Source of the DNA: Epithemia pelagica
Taxonomy: Eukaryota; Bacillariophyta; Bacillariophyceae; Surirellales; Surirellaceae
Assembly: GCA_946965045.2 (NCBI GenBank)
Contig: OX337236.1
Location: forward strand, 2,046,001-2,110,000
DNA length: 64,000 bases
Direction of reading: 5' to 3'
The notes beneath the pieces were generated by a model that saw nothing but the letters and a program-made list of their open reading frames with translations, was not told the origin of the DNA and did no database searches. A program made the position numbers and the translations under genes. Positions 18,267 through 27,779 of the stretch are shown here, piece by piece. Within the stretch, counting starts at the first letter, position 1, and the number at the start of each line of letters is the position of its first letter.

Positions 18267-19525
18267 GGTGTTGAAGTAAAGCAACCCCAAAAACTCAAGA
18301 TTCCATTAAAACTTGTATGGTGATGGATGATGTTGTCGTAGTTTGCCACAGCAACCAACAGGAAGGAGATATGTGAACCACAAAGAAGTACCAAGAAGGT
18401 AGGAGTAAGAGTGCCACGAAGGTCACCTAGAAAAGGTACGCATTCGCTCAGAACAAGATGTGGGCTGGCTTGTTTGACCCTAGAGAGAAGAATATGATGG
18501 TTTGCTACGTTCTCAGGGGGAATGATAGAGTGTGACCATGATAGAAAATTCGTGTGTCAAGAAAAAGAAGTTACTCGACACTCAAGGCAACGCAATTCAG
18601 TTCACCGACACAATTGTCACGAAACATCAACGATGCAAGCGAACGGCTCTTCGTGATTTGAAGATACATCTGTGCGAGGCGAGTGATGTGTTTGGATGAT
18701 GGATGGCGCATCATCCATCACAATCACAGTGCCAAGCTCTATGTCGAGATAGACACTCATCTCTCAATTCTCCATCTGCCGATCGGGGTCTCGGTGTGAT
18801 GGGAAGAACCCTCAACGATTTGATTGGTTCCATGACGTACGACACGTGGATCTTAAGACGTGTTATCTGCGTTCTAAAAGTGATCAAAGGACGATCGAAG
18901 TACCTCACGGACTGACGGACTGACATTCGCTCGAGCGCGCGCATGCCACCTGCGCCCCCAACGCAACGCCCGAGTCTTTCTCTCCCATATTTTATCGTTC
19001 TTTTTCCTTCGTCTCTCTCTCGTCTCATTCATGCGGGCCCATTCTACTTTTTTGTATGGATGCGCCCTCACGAGAGAGACTTAGTGTTTCAGTCAAAGGT
19101 TCTCTTGCTCTTATTAGTCGCAATCACTTTGGAATAGACAAAGGAGAAGCAGTAAACAAGAATCAAATTGCTGTTCGGTGACCCGCTTGTCATTGCAACA
19201 GCAAAACGAGTTTGTTGCTCATCGATCCCACCAAGGAAGAGTGATTGTAGGTGCGGAAGTCAAAGTAGTGGCAGAATCATTATTTTTCTTGAGACGCTAC
19301 GTCTTGTGCGATCTCCTGCTGATCATTCGGCAGGTGGAACGAAAAGGAAGCTGATAAAACACGACACAAGCAACAAGTGACGACTTGGAGGTGTTCTAGT
19401 TGGAGTGTTGGTGTAAAACAGAACGAAACCAAAGAGCACCTTATAGTTGTAGCGTGGAGAGACGAATTGAACGCACCATCTACCAATTCACTTATACGCT
19501 TAGTGAAGACAGAGAAACGAAAACA
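18267..19525. other. Divergent promoter interval, no gene recognised
   Basis: 1.26 kb between divergently transcribed genes (lipase leftward, membrane protein rightward). Only short frames without recognisable content occur; pyrimidine-rich runs lie near 18976-19030. It presumably holds both promoters, but I see no convincing core motif. Confidence 0.5.
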
Positions 19526-21079
19526 ATGAGAGTCACTTCTGGGACGATAAATGACAATCCCTGGGAAGGAGTGGAACGAGACGAAGAAGAACCCATGATG
19601 CGTTCCTCCTCATCCTCGCCACCACAACCACAAAGAACGACGACCACAAATTGGCGTCAACGTCTTCTGGAACAACGACGGCGTCATTTTACCTGCACCG
19701 ATTGGACCCTCCATTCCCTGGTGCAGGGCTTTTTGGGTTTGGATGTCTTTGGTTGTCTCTTTTGGCTCATCTATGGTCTCGTCCTGCTCGTTCATCATTC
19801 GCAACAACAAAAAACACACAATGGAAACGACAATTCCAACGACGACGAAGATGATTCAAGCAACAGCACTCTCTTGTATGAGTTTGAGAGTCTCGACAGT
19901 GTTCCTACAAATGGCAGCGGTCGAGCGTCGATGTTGAGTGCGGTGTTACATTCGGCTCAAGTCAATTCGGTCTGGCCTACTGTCTTGGCCTTGGAATTGT
20001 CGCTGTGGTTAGGTCTCCGTGTATTGAGTGTCACAGCTGCCTTGTATTACAGTCATGTGGTTAATTTGTGTGGCTTGCTAATGGCCTCTTACATTTCTGC
20101 CACTCTGGGCGCTCAAACAGTCCTCATGAGCTTGCTCGCTGCCATTTATCGTAAAGGACCATTGAATCAAGTCTCGTGGTGGCGGACGCATTTTCTATTA
20201 AAATCTCAAAACAGTCGTGTCCTCCATCAATGGTTCTTTGACGAATTGGAGCCGTGGTTGTGGCTCTTGTTACTTGTTTTGGCCATTTTGGAATTTCCCA
20301 TTCGCTATTACGTCTATCACCAATATCGACAACGATTACTGCAACAAGAACAAGACGATTTGCGACAAACAGCATTGCTATCACGAGCGGCTACACAACG
20401 GCGACCTTGGTGGTGGTCCTCCAACTCCTTTGCGCATAATCATCGGCCCTCATCGGATCATCCGAATCCACTGCAGCAAGCCTTGTTGGATGACTTTCAA
20501 GGTTTACCGTCGTCAAGGGCACAACAGAGTGGTGGAGACATGGGATTACCTGATTGGGTGAAAGAAGAAAATGATAGCAACTATCAACAAGATCAAATGG
20601 TTGCTCAACAGCAGCAACAACAACAACAACAAGAGGATGAACAATTGTTACTGGCCGACATGACACAACCGGATGCTACTCCTGTAGACGAACCTTCATC
20701 GTCCAACAGTTTCTTGTGGTCGTGGGTTTCGTCCTGGACCACTTCTAGACGGCGGAGGAGTCTCGTCGACGGAGGTAGTAACCTACGAGACGATGGATCG
20801 GTCGATTTTGCTTCGGTCCAAGAAGAATGGGCCAGTCGAACCGAAGAAGATCCCCTGTGGTGGTCTCGAGGAGGAGGAGCGCCCCCTCCCTCCTCTTCAG
20901 CCAGTGCATCTCCCCAACGACAAAGCAAGCATGCCAAGAAATCAAGGGGAGGACGATCCAAAGGAGGAGGAATGACAAATCCTCAAGAAGGAGTTCCTGA
21001 GTTTGTCAACACCGATACCGACAGTCATCGATTTGGCGGCACTACCACGTCGACAGGAAGTGTCGTATCTGAAATCTGA
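19526..21079 (+). CDS. Unknown multi-pass membrane protein
   Basis: 517 residues from ATG at 19526, chosen for its AAACAATG context and because the 42 extra upstream codons are not protein-like. Hydrophobic segments are seen near residues 65-90 (LVQGFLGLDVFGCLFWLIYGLVLL), 150-175, 180-210 (VVNLCGLLMASYISATLGAQTVLMSLLAAIY) and 240-262 (WLWLLLLVLAILEFPIRYYVY), so about four membrane passes. The C-terminal half is soluble, with a Gln run (20595-20640) and Ser/Gly-rich stretches. No family is recognised. It is convergent with U2AF1, 223 bp apart. The start and membrane topology are inference. Confidence 0.6.
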   Translation: MRVTSGTINDNPWEGVERDEEEPMMRSSSSSPPQPQRTTTTNWRQRLLEQRRRHFTCTDWTLHSLVQGFLGLDVFGCLFWLIYGLVLLVHHSQQQKTHNGNDNSNDDEDDSSNSTLLYEFESLDSVPTNGSGRASMLSAVLHSAQVNSVWPTVLALELSLWLGLRVLSVTAALYYSHVVNLCGLLMASYISATLGAQTVLMSLLAAIYRKGPLNQVSWWRTHFLLKSQNSRVLHQWFFDELEPWLWLLLLVLAILEFPIRYYVYHQYRQRLLQQEQDDLRQTALLSRAATQRRPWWWSSNSFAHNHRPSSDHPNPLQQALLDDFQGLPSSRAQQSGGDMGLPDWVKEENDSNYQQDQMVAQQQQQQQQQEDEQLLLADMTQPDATPVDEPSSSNSFLWSWVSSWTTSRRRRSLVDGGSNLRDDGSVDFASVQEEWASRTEEDPLWWSRGGGAPPPSSSASASPQRQSKHAKKSRGGRSKGGGMTNPQEGVPEFVNTDTDSHRFGGTTTSTGSVVSEI

Positions 21080-21302
21080 AGCATGCATTGAACCAACCAA
21101 TCGAAGGCATGATTCCAACTTTTGTTTCTGTTTTAGTAAGTAGGGTCTATCGAATAGAACTACGACAATTAGACTACCTAAAGCATTTACAACTTCTCCA
21201 TTTATGATTCCCACAAAAACGTTCTTTTTGCCACCAATTTGATTGCGAAGTTTACCCTAATCTGGTAGCAAGGTCGCCTGCACTTTACGTTCTCAAGTTT
21301 TA

Positions 21303-22049
21303 TTAGTCTCGTCTCGACCGTGATGATCGATCTTCTTGGTCACCTGCTCCATCGCGAGGCGAATCCTCGCCTTCCGGGCTCCCCCGCACTGGTCGACAAC
21401 GATCGTCCTCTAGTTGTTGCTGTTTTCGCTGTTGCTCTTTCTCTTCTCGTCGTCGTTTCTTGGCCTGTCGTCGTTCCGATTCCTCTTTTCGTGCTGCCTG
21501 TCTGCGATCGGCTTCGGCGTCGTCTTCCAAGGATTGCATAAGTGGATAGGGGACGGGTTTGACGTGTAAAAAGTTGCAATAACCGCCTCGTTGACAATTG
21601 CATTCGTCAAAATCTCGACAGCGGGCTTCTCGGAAATCCGTCACGGGCGAATATTCCACCAAAATCAACCGTCCATTGTAATACCGACCGTGCATGACTT
21701 GCAAACAATCCGTGGCTTCTTCCTCATCTCGAAATTTGGCATACAAATGTCCAATCATGTGATCACCCAAATTGTCCGCCACATACAAGCCTTCCAGTCG
21801 TCCGAATTTACTCAATTCCATATACATGTCTTCGTAAAAGGTGAGAAACTCTTCCAGTTGCTCTTCTGGACTCGTACCAACGGCAGGATGTTTAAACAAG
21901 TGCTGAAACAAGAGGGTTTGGGAAAAGGCTGGTTTGTGATGCAACCGACTGCATCGATCAGCATGACGACAGGCACCAATCTTGAAGTAAAAGGGACAAT
22001 TCACCTTGTCCTCTTCGGTCCCATGAATGCGTGCCAAGTGCTTTGCCAT
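21303..22049 (-). CDS. U2AF1: U2AF small subunit (3' splice-site AG recognition)
   Basis: A complete 248-residue protein in one exon. Residues 1-15 MAKHLARIHGTEEDK, then a CCCH zinc finger (CPFYFKIGACRHADRCSRLHH), an atypical U2AF-homology RRM (about 45-135, including YMELSKFGRLEGLYVADNLG and HMIGHLYAKFRDEEEA), a second CCCH finger (CRDFDECNCQRGGYCNFLH), and an Arg/Glu-rich tail ending in RSSRSRRD, a short RS-like region. In other eukaryotes this protein pairs with U2AF65 and reads the AG at the 3' splice site in the nucleus, consistent with the introns seen elsewhere in this window. The ATG is in good context and the length is near the core of human U2AF35 (240). Confidence 0.97.
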   Translation of the reverse strand: MAKHLARIHGTEEDKVNCPFYFKIGACRHADRCSRLHHKPAFSQTLLFQHLFKHPAVGTSPEEQLEEFLTFYEDMYMELSKFGRLEGLYVADNLGDHMIGHLYAKFRDEEEATDCLQVMHGRYYNGRLILVEYSPVTDFREARCRDFDECNCQRGGYCNFLHVKPVPYPLMQSLEDDAEADRRQAARKEESERRQAKKRRREEKEQQRKQQQLEDDRCRPVRGSPEGEDSPRDGAGDQEDRSSRSRRD

Positions 22050-22429
22050 GATTGTCTAGATTATCGCCGTCTCAGTTGAAAGGCTGGAAATAAGGCCCAA
22101 TATTGTAGGCCCCTTGCTGATTGGATGCACTTTTCCTTTGAAGTCAAGCGCAGTATTTTGTTATTATCGAAAGTACAAATGCAACAATCAACAATCGTGT
22201 TGATTGGATGTAGCGGATGAACAGGAGAATTCTCTGCGTCCCGTCGATGTTGTGGGAAACCACGACTGAACGTGCGACCAGACCCGTGTGGCCGCCAACC
22301 GCCAACCGCTGGATTGCTGATGTTCAATGCTCACACGAAAGTCTGAGAGTGCGTTCATCATGAGGGATTATCATGACGGAAACCCTTCGCTGCCGACGGC
22401 GAATGGTACCGGACTGTTTGTAGAGGATC

Positions 22430-24333
22430 ATGTCGTCGGATCAAAGAAAGAAAGCCAAAGTCAACCCCGACGCTATGGAAGTAGATTCTGCCGAAGCACC
22501 GGAAACGTTGATTTCCTTAAAGGAGTCTAAGGCAACGACGATAGAAGATGGAGAAATTCTAAAGAGGTTGCGGCCCGTTGTTTTCAAGCTGAAACCGTAC
22601 GATGACACGGGATCGCTATGTTCGGACCTGGACAAAATCGACTTTCTAGAGCAATGTTCGTCGATTGCTTCCAAATCGATGGATGGTATCTTGGAAGATT
22701 TGCTCTCAATTTACTCTGAATCGATGGATCGCGAAGCCGCTAGTATTTTAACGACGGGCGAAGTTCATCGTTTCCATCGAGAGGCGGCGATTGAGACTAG
22801 TCATGCGATTCTATTTTCACAGTTGGTGGGCATAGATGATGAGGAGTCAGGAATGAAGGTTTACAACGAGATGGTTCCTGATTTACAGTGTCCTGGAGAA
22901 ACGAAATCCCTCGTCATCCGCCCCGACGATCAAGAATTTTGGGACCGATGCATCGAGCTCAGTTTGGAGGATCGCCCGGTGTGTGGATTGGGGGATGCTG
23001 GCATTGGAAAAACAATTTCGACGCTTTATTTGCTGCAGCAACTCCTCATGATACAGAAGAAGCCAGTCGTCTATACTATCCGAATGGAATCTGGATTCAG
23101 AGATATCTTTTACGAATTTGTTCCGGTCGTCGTGAATGGGATAGTCACCGCTATTACTGTGTCTGTTCACAAGTTGCTCCACTGCGACATGATGGAAATT
23201 GCCAGTATGAAAGAAACAGGAGCATTCTTTGTTGTAGATTCAGGAACATATCAACATTCATGCGATGCTTCACGTGAACTCTTTGAAGCGAGATTCATCA
23301 TGACTGCCGCTAATGATAAAGTGCACTGGGGTGGCAGCAATTTTACCAAGTTTCGGGAAGCAGATCCTCATCCGATGGATCGCAGACGTCCAAATTCGAA
23401 GACAGGTAGACTGGTGTATGGTCGTCTTTGGACTGGAAGTCAAGTGCTCAAGGCCAAGCCATACATCACGCGCTTGCAAGGTCTCGATGACAAGGAAGTG
23501 TTGCGTCGTTTCAGAATAGTGGGATGATCCATGCGTGATATCATCGACTTCAAAGAGGAGGAGTTCACACGAAATGTGGAAGTTGCACTGAATCTCGATG
23601 CAGACACAGTCAAATATCTTGCAGAGGGAAGGTACAAGTTACTTTTGATCAAACGGTACCCTCGAGTATCCCTATCGGACTGGGTCCAAACGATCAAAAC
23701 CCGACACTATTCAAGACAACCCTGAAATCAGACTTTGTAGAAGAAAGGCTTGCCAGCAGGCACCTTAAAATTTCGTGGTATGCAGTGCTTGACAAGATCA
23801 ACGAGGGCAATCGCGGAAACCTTTTCGAATCATATCTGCGTTTGAAGTTCTCCTCTGGACCGGTTCTGTTTTCACAAGAGAAAATCCGTGAGAGCCACCG
23901 AGAAAAGCCACCTGCAAGTAAAAGAGAACGAAAGAACTACCAGCCAGTTCCCAATGGGATGACGATTGGATCAGACCGGAATCTTGTGCGAGTGTCGGAT
24001 ATGAATGCGGCTGTGCACGCAGACCAGACCCAAGTGAACATGTTCTACTCTAAGGATGAGAGTGAGCCTCTGATCGACATGATTTTTCGGGTCGACAATG
24101 GGTACGATGCAGTTCAGGCTACTATTGGTAAGTCTCACGGTGCTGCTACCGAAAAAATAAGAACCTTGAAGGCTGAATTGGGCTTGCAAGACGACGAAAA
24201 ACTGCGGATCTTTTTCGCAGTACCGCAGAGTCGCTTTAGGGAGTTTGAGACGGCTCCAGTCAATCCGCTTCTCGATGAGGAAGACCTCAATAATGTGTTT
24301 ATTTACCACATTGTCGTCTCCGACATTGAATGA
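22430..24333 (+). pseudogene. Crinkler/RHS-type P-loop NTPase with nuclease-like C-terminus, broken
   Basis: The first frame starts at ATG 22430 and runs to TGA 23525-23527; the same frame continues after the stop to 23725, and the remainder lies in another frame from about 23700 to 24333. So there is one nonsense codon and one frameshift. Seen: a Walker A loop CGLGDAGIGKT near residue 190, a downstream FFVVDSGT strand (Walker B position), and IMTAANDKVHWGG. The C-terminal part contains LIDMIFRVDNG followed by AVQATIGKSH, which fits the D...QxT/K pattern of restriction-nuclease folds. This NTPase-plus-nuclease pairing is typical of CR (Crinkler-RHS) proteins of stramenopiles and trypanosomes, proposed effectors or conflict proteins. 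Family assignment is inference; the copy looks inactive. Confidence 0.55.
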
Positions 24334-25172
24334 TCTTCTGCATGTTGTCGCGGTATTATTCCATGCAAAGTTGCCTTAAGGCTATTATACATGTGAGATG
24401 CTTTTCTGGACATCGTTGTTGTTTGTTATTGCTCCTGATAGTAGAAAAGGCCAAGATCCATGAGGCCCCGAAGAGGCTGCAGCCGCGTAGGACATTGAAA
24501 ACGACGAGTTGCCAGAAGCAGTAGAGAAATAATCTTGTTAGATCGATTGAAGAAAGGCCCAAGTATTTTATCCTAGTAGTCGATTGTCAAAAATTCCGAT
24601 TACAACATGTAGATAATCCTAAAAGGAACGCGTAGAGCCCCAAAAATAGCACTCCCCAATCGCATGTCCGGGTCATCTACCCATCGACCCGAATGAAACC
24701 CGCAAAGGGTAGAGCACCCTTTGCCATCCATGTTTGATGGGTGGTCCGCCCAAACCGAATGCAGAAGCATTTACCGACTCTGTATTTTATCATGAGGATA
24801 CTACGAGTATGAGAGTCTGGATCTAGTAGGTCGGGGGTGGGAGGATGTCGTTCTAAATCCAGCAAAAAAGAAGGAGAAGCCACGGACATTACTCGTATTT
24901 ACATAGCGTCTTGCTTCTTTTTCACTCGTGACATCTCCCTAGTCAAACCATAAATAAACTACCATGTAGAGTTTCCTATGGATGATAAAAGTTCCCAAAG
25001 TCGTCTTCTGGTGGATGGCGGATACCCGCCACGCCATGCAGAGAGTTCGAGACTGTTTTGTCCGCCTCATCCCACAAAATCGCGGGACCAAACAAACATC
25101 CACCCTGTACTTTTAGCGCAGTCCTCATATTTCTGTTTAGAAGGAGAAATACAGGACCCGACATTAACAGCA
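24334..25172. other. Intergenic, no gene recognised
   Basis: 839 bp. A frame reads through the last 195 bp into the next gene but lacks protein-like character. No repeats or RNA gene seen. Confidence 0.5.
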
Positions 25173-26720
25173 ATGTCGAAACAAATCAGAACCAGTCCAG
25201 CAAGAGGGGTATCTCTACAGAAGAGAGGAACTACTGTAGACAGGAGTCGTCACACCCCTGTATGTGGTGGCCCTCTCGGAACAATCGCGATCTTACGGTT
25301 CCCTCCGCTATGGTTGCTTTGCTGGATGGTGGTCCTAGCGTGGTGCCTCCTACAGCTCGTGTTTCTGGAACAACTTCTCGTTCTGGAGCCGTCCAGCTTG
25401 GTTCCAGAAAAGACTCCATACAACAACAATCAGCAACATCCCGAAAGCAGCATAAAAAGCCAAACTAGTCGTTTCGTTCCAACCTTATCCACCGCAAGCA
25501 TTTCTCAACCTCCAACAACAACAACAACAACATGGGGAGACTATTCACAGCCAGAGTTTGTTCCTACTCATCGTTCCATCCATCTCAAACCTCAAGAAGG
25601 TACACAAAGTCGCAACAACACGACAGTCGCCACTACCACCATGCACGAAAAATCAAACAGTTCCAACCTTGCGATTGATCATGTCCATGCTACAGAATTT
25701 CCATACGCCTTAAGCTGTCCCGGTCAAGTGTTGCATCCCCGACAGAACAATTACACAGTAGTGTTGGGATACCACGTTGGCATGTTGCGTAATTGGCGTT
25801 CCATTGTTCACGATCAATTGCAAACCTTGTACCAATGTGGATTGGGACCGGCGCTTTCCGAGTGGTTTGTTTCGTACGCCATGTCACGGCATTTGCAAGA
25901 GCATCATCAACCCGAAAAAGAACCAACACGCCGCCGTCGTCAACGGCTTGTCAAGGAATTGCAAACCTTGTTGATTCCGCCTCCATCAGTACCACAAAGT
26001 GTCACACCACCGCAACTCTTTGCTAGTAGAGGAATTCCGTGGGAAGGATCCATGCTGAATCAATTGATTCAGTATTGTCAAGAGATCCCACAAGACAAGA
26101 AGGCAACCACTCTGGTCTTTTATTGGCACACCAAGGGTTCCTCCCGATGGCATCAAGATTGGCGTGCCCGTTGGCAAGAACCATATACGTATGGACCCGT
26201 CCTGTATTGGCGCAAATATCTGGAATACTTTGTCCTAGAACGACCAGCCCATTGCATTCATCGCCTGATGCGAGAGGGAGCACAAACTTGTGGAGTTGCA
26301 CACCAAGCCCAGTCGGGGATCTATGCTGGCAATATATGGGCCGCCACATGCTCGTATCTCACACAAATACCCAAGGTGCAAATTCGAACATTCAACCAAC
26401 CAGTCATGTCCAATCAAACTCACTCCCCGTCCTCTCAAAGTTACACCGCCGCCAAGTCTTGGGAGAGTGGGTATTTTGATGCGGAACAAGCCTTTGGTAT
26501 TCCTCAGCGACAAGCAAGGCAGCAACAACAAGAGCTGTTGAAGCGAAACCATACTCGTCCGAGTAGAAGTAGCAGGAACGATCTTTCCCATATCTATGTA
26601 TCATTGCACCAACCCAAACAAGCGCAACGACGAAAGCGACAAGCCGGTTTCTACGCACATGCGTTGAAACCAGAGGAATATCGTTCCGCCATTGCGGATT
26701 GGGGACCACTGTCCGTGTAG
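25173..26720 (+). CDS. Putative type II membrane glycosyltransferase-like protein
   Basis: 515 residues from ATG at 25173; the frame is open to 24978, but those codons look non-coding. One hydrophobic segment near residues 38-70 (PPLWLLCWMVVLAWCLLQLVFL) is a signal anchor with a short basic N-terminus, giving type II topology. A Thr/Ser/Gln-rich stem follows, then a compact domain with YTVVLGYHVGMLRNWRSIV, TTLVFYWHTKGSSRWH, VLYWRKYLEYFVLERP, and CGVAHQAQSGIYAGNIWAATCSYL. The YxHTKG...W and CG...Y.GN.W signatures recur in stramenopile Golgi proteins annotated as glycosyltransferase-like. A Golgi location and sugar transfer are inferred; the donor and acceptor are unknown. Convergent with the gene at 27060. 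Confidence 0.6.
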   Translation: MSKQIRTSPARGVSLQKRGTTVDRSRHTPVCGGPLGTIAILRFPPLWLLCWMVVLAWCLLQLVFLEQLLVLEPSSLVPEKTPYNNNQQHPESSIKSQTSRFVPTLSTASISQPPTTTTTTWGDYSQPEFVPTHRSIHLKPQEGTQSRNNTTVATTTMHEKSNSSNLAIDHVHATEFPYALSCPGQVLHPRQNNYTVVLGYHVGMLRNWRSIVHDQLQTLYQCGLGPALSEWFVSYAMSRHLQEHHQPEKEPTRRRRQRLVKELQTLLIPPPSVPQSVTPPQLFASRGIPWEGSMLNQLIQYCQEIPQDKKATTLVFYWHTKGSSRWHQDWRARWQEPYTYGPVLYWRKYLEYFVLERPAHCIHRLMREGAQTCGVAHQAQSGIYAGNIWAATCSYLTQIPKVQIRTFNQPVMSNQTHSPSSQSYTAAKSWESGYFDAEQAFGIPQRQARQQQQELLKRNHTRPSRSSRNDLSHIYVSLHQPKQAQRRKRQAGFYAHALKPEEYRSAIADWGPLSV

Positions 26721-27059
26721 TAGGAAACAACGCCAAGACGGTTTGATCAGGTTTGTTGGCGGATCGTATCGGATAACTAGGAAGGCAGATTGGCATCTAG
26801 GCAAAGCAAGAGACTTGTAAAAAAGTGCTCGCGACAGGGTGTCTTGGTTATAGAGGTTGTTTTGAGAAACATCTACCAATCTCCATGGCATGCAGTGTTC
26901 CTGCGCTTCTGATCGATTTGACATTCGAGGAATTTTTTGTTCTTGTTTCGTTTTACGTCTTCTTTCTCTCTGTCTCTGTCTCGATGTTTTCGTAAGGGGT
27001 GTCACGACCTGTAGGCAAGCTCCATCTTGTTTCCATATAGCGTGTCTTCTTGTTCTCTC
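26721..27059. other. Short convergent intergenic, nothing recognised
   Basis: 339 bp between two convergent stops; it should hold both 3' UTRs. Nothing else seen. Confidence 0.5.
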
Positions 27060-27509
27060 TTAATCTTTGAGTGTATTGATAATGGTCGCCACCACACCTC
27101 CAATTCCACCATCGCCCAAATTGGCCAAGACCAGGAAATTGAGGGCGATCAATCCAAAGCCAATCGCCGTCAAGGTGACCGAGTCGACATCATCGACCAA
27201 ATCGACACGAACCTTTTGTGGCTCGCCCAAAGGACGAGGAGACGGACGATCAAAACCCAAGGATTGAGCTGATGGCGGTTTCGGGTCGTTATCGTCTGGA
27301 TTGTTGGAGGAAGCCAAGGGTCTACACGACCATGGCGACTGTTTTGGTTGGGTCAGAGAAGTGCCACCAAATCCAATTTTCCTGGATGGTGTTTTCGATC
27401 GGGTCACAGTAAAGGCTGCCACCGATTGAAACGGTTGATCCAGTGAATGGAACAGAAAGGAAAGCAAGAGGCAAGCAAGCAGGCTTTGAAGAAATGCCCT
27501 CATCGTCAT
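27060..27509 (-). CDS. Small plastid-targeted membrane protein, unknown function
   Basis: 149 residues from ATG at 27507-27509; an ATG 29 codons upstream (27596) would bury the leader, so the internal start is preferred. The N-terminus MTMRAFLQSLLACLLLSFLFHSL is a signal peptide, and QSVAAFTVTRSK looks like the diatom ASAFAP-type junction (AAF) followed by a basic transit segment, so import into the complex plastid is likely. The mature part is a Pro/Asp-rich linker and one hydrophobic segment near the C-terminus (LTAIGFGLIALNFLVLANL) followed by GDGGIGGVVATIINTL. A thylakoid or envelope protein with one membrane span is plausible; no family is recognised. The next gene (27780) ends 183 bp upstream on the same strand. 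Confidence 0.65.
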   Translation of the reverse strand: MTMRAFLQSLLACLLLSFLFHSLDQPFQSVAAFTVTRSKTPSRKIGFGGTSLTQPKQSPWSCRPLASSNNPDDNDPKPPSAQSLGFDRPSPRPLGEPQKVRVDLVDDVDSVTLTAIGFGLIALNFLVLANLGDGGIGGVVATIINTLKD

Positions 27510-27779
27510 GGTCGTTTGGAAACCAACAGGAGCTTTGGAAGCGGAAGCGGAAACAACGCGTACGTGTTCAAATGAATCGCTTTCCAGTCGCGCCATAACT
27601 CTCTATCCAATATCCAATACCGAGCTACGGTATTAGACTTGGAAAAACTGCATTCGTCTGAATGAAACTCTGTTGACATTTACAATATCCAAGTCACTCT
27701 ATAGTATATCGTGAATAGAACCTACTGTGCTTGTTTGCTCTCTACTCTCCCATTCCCATGGACCACTCTTGGAGTTGTC

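Noticed and set aside
18267-19525. Small genes or tRNAs in the divergent interval
   Set aside because: No cloverleaf, A/B boxes or conserved coding signal could be seen; short frames only.
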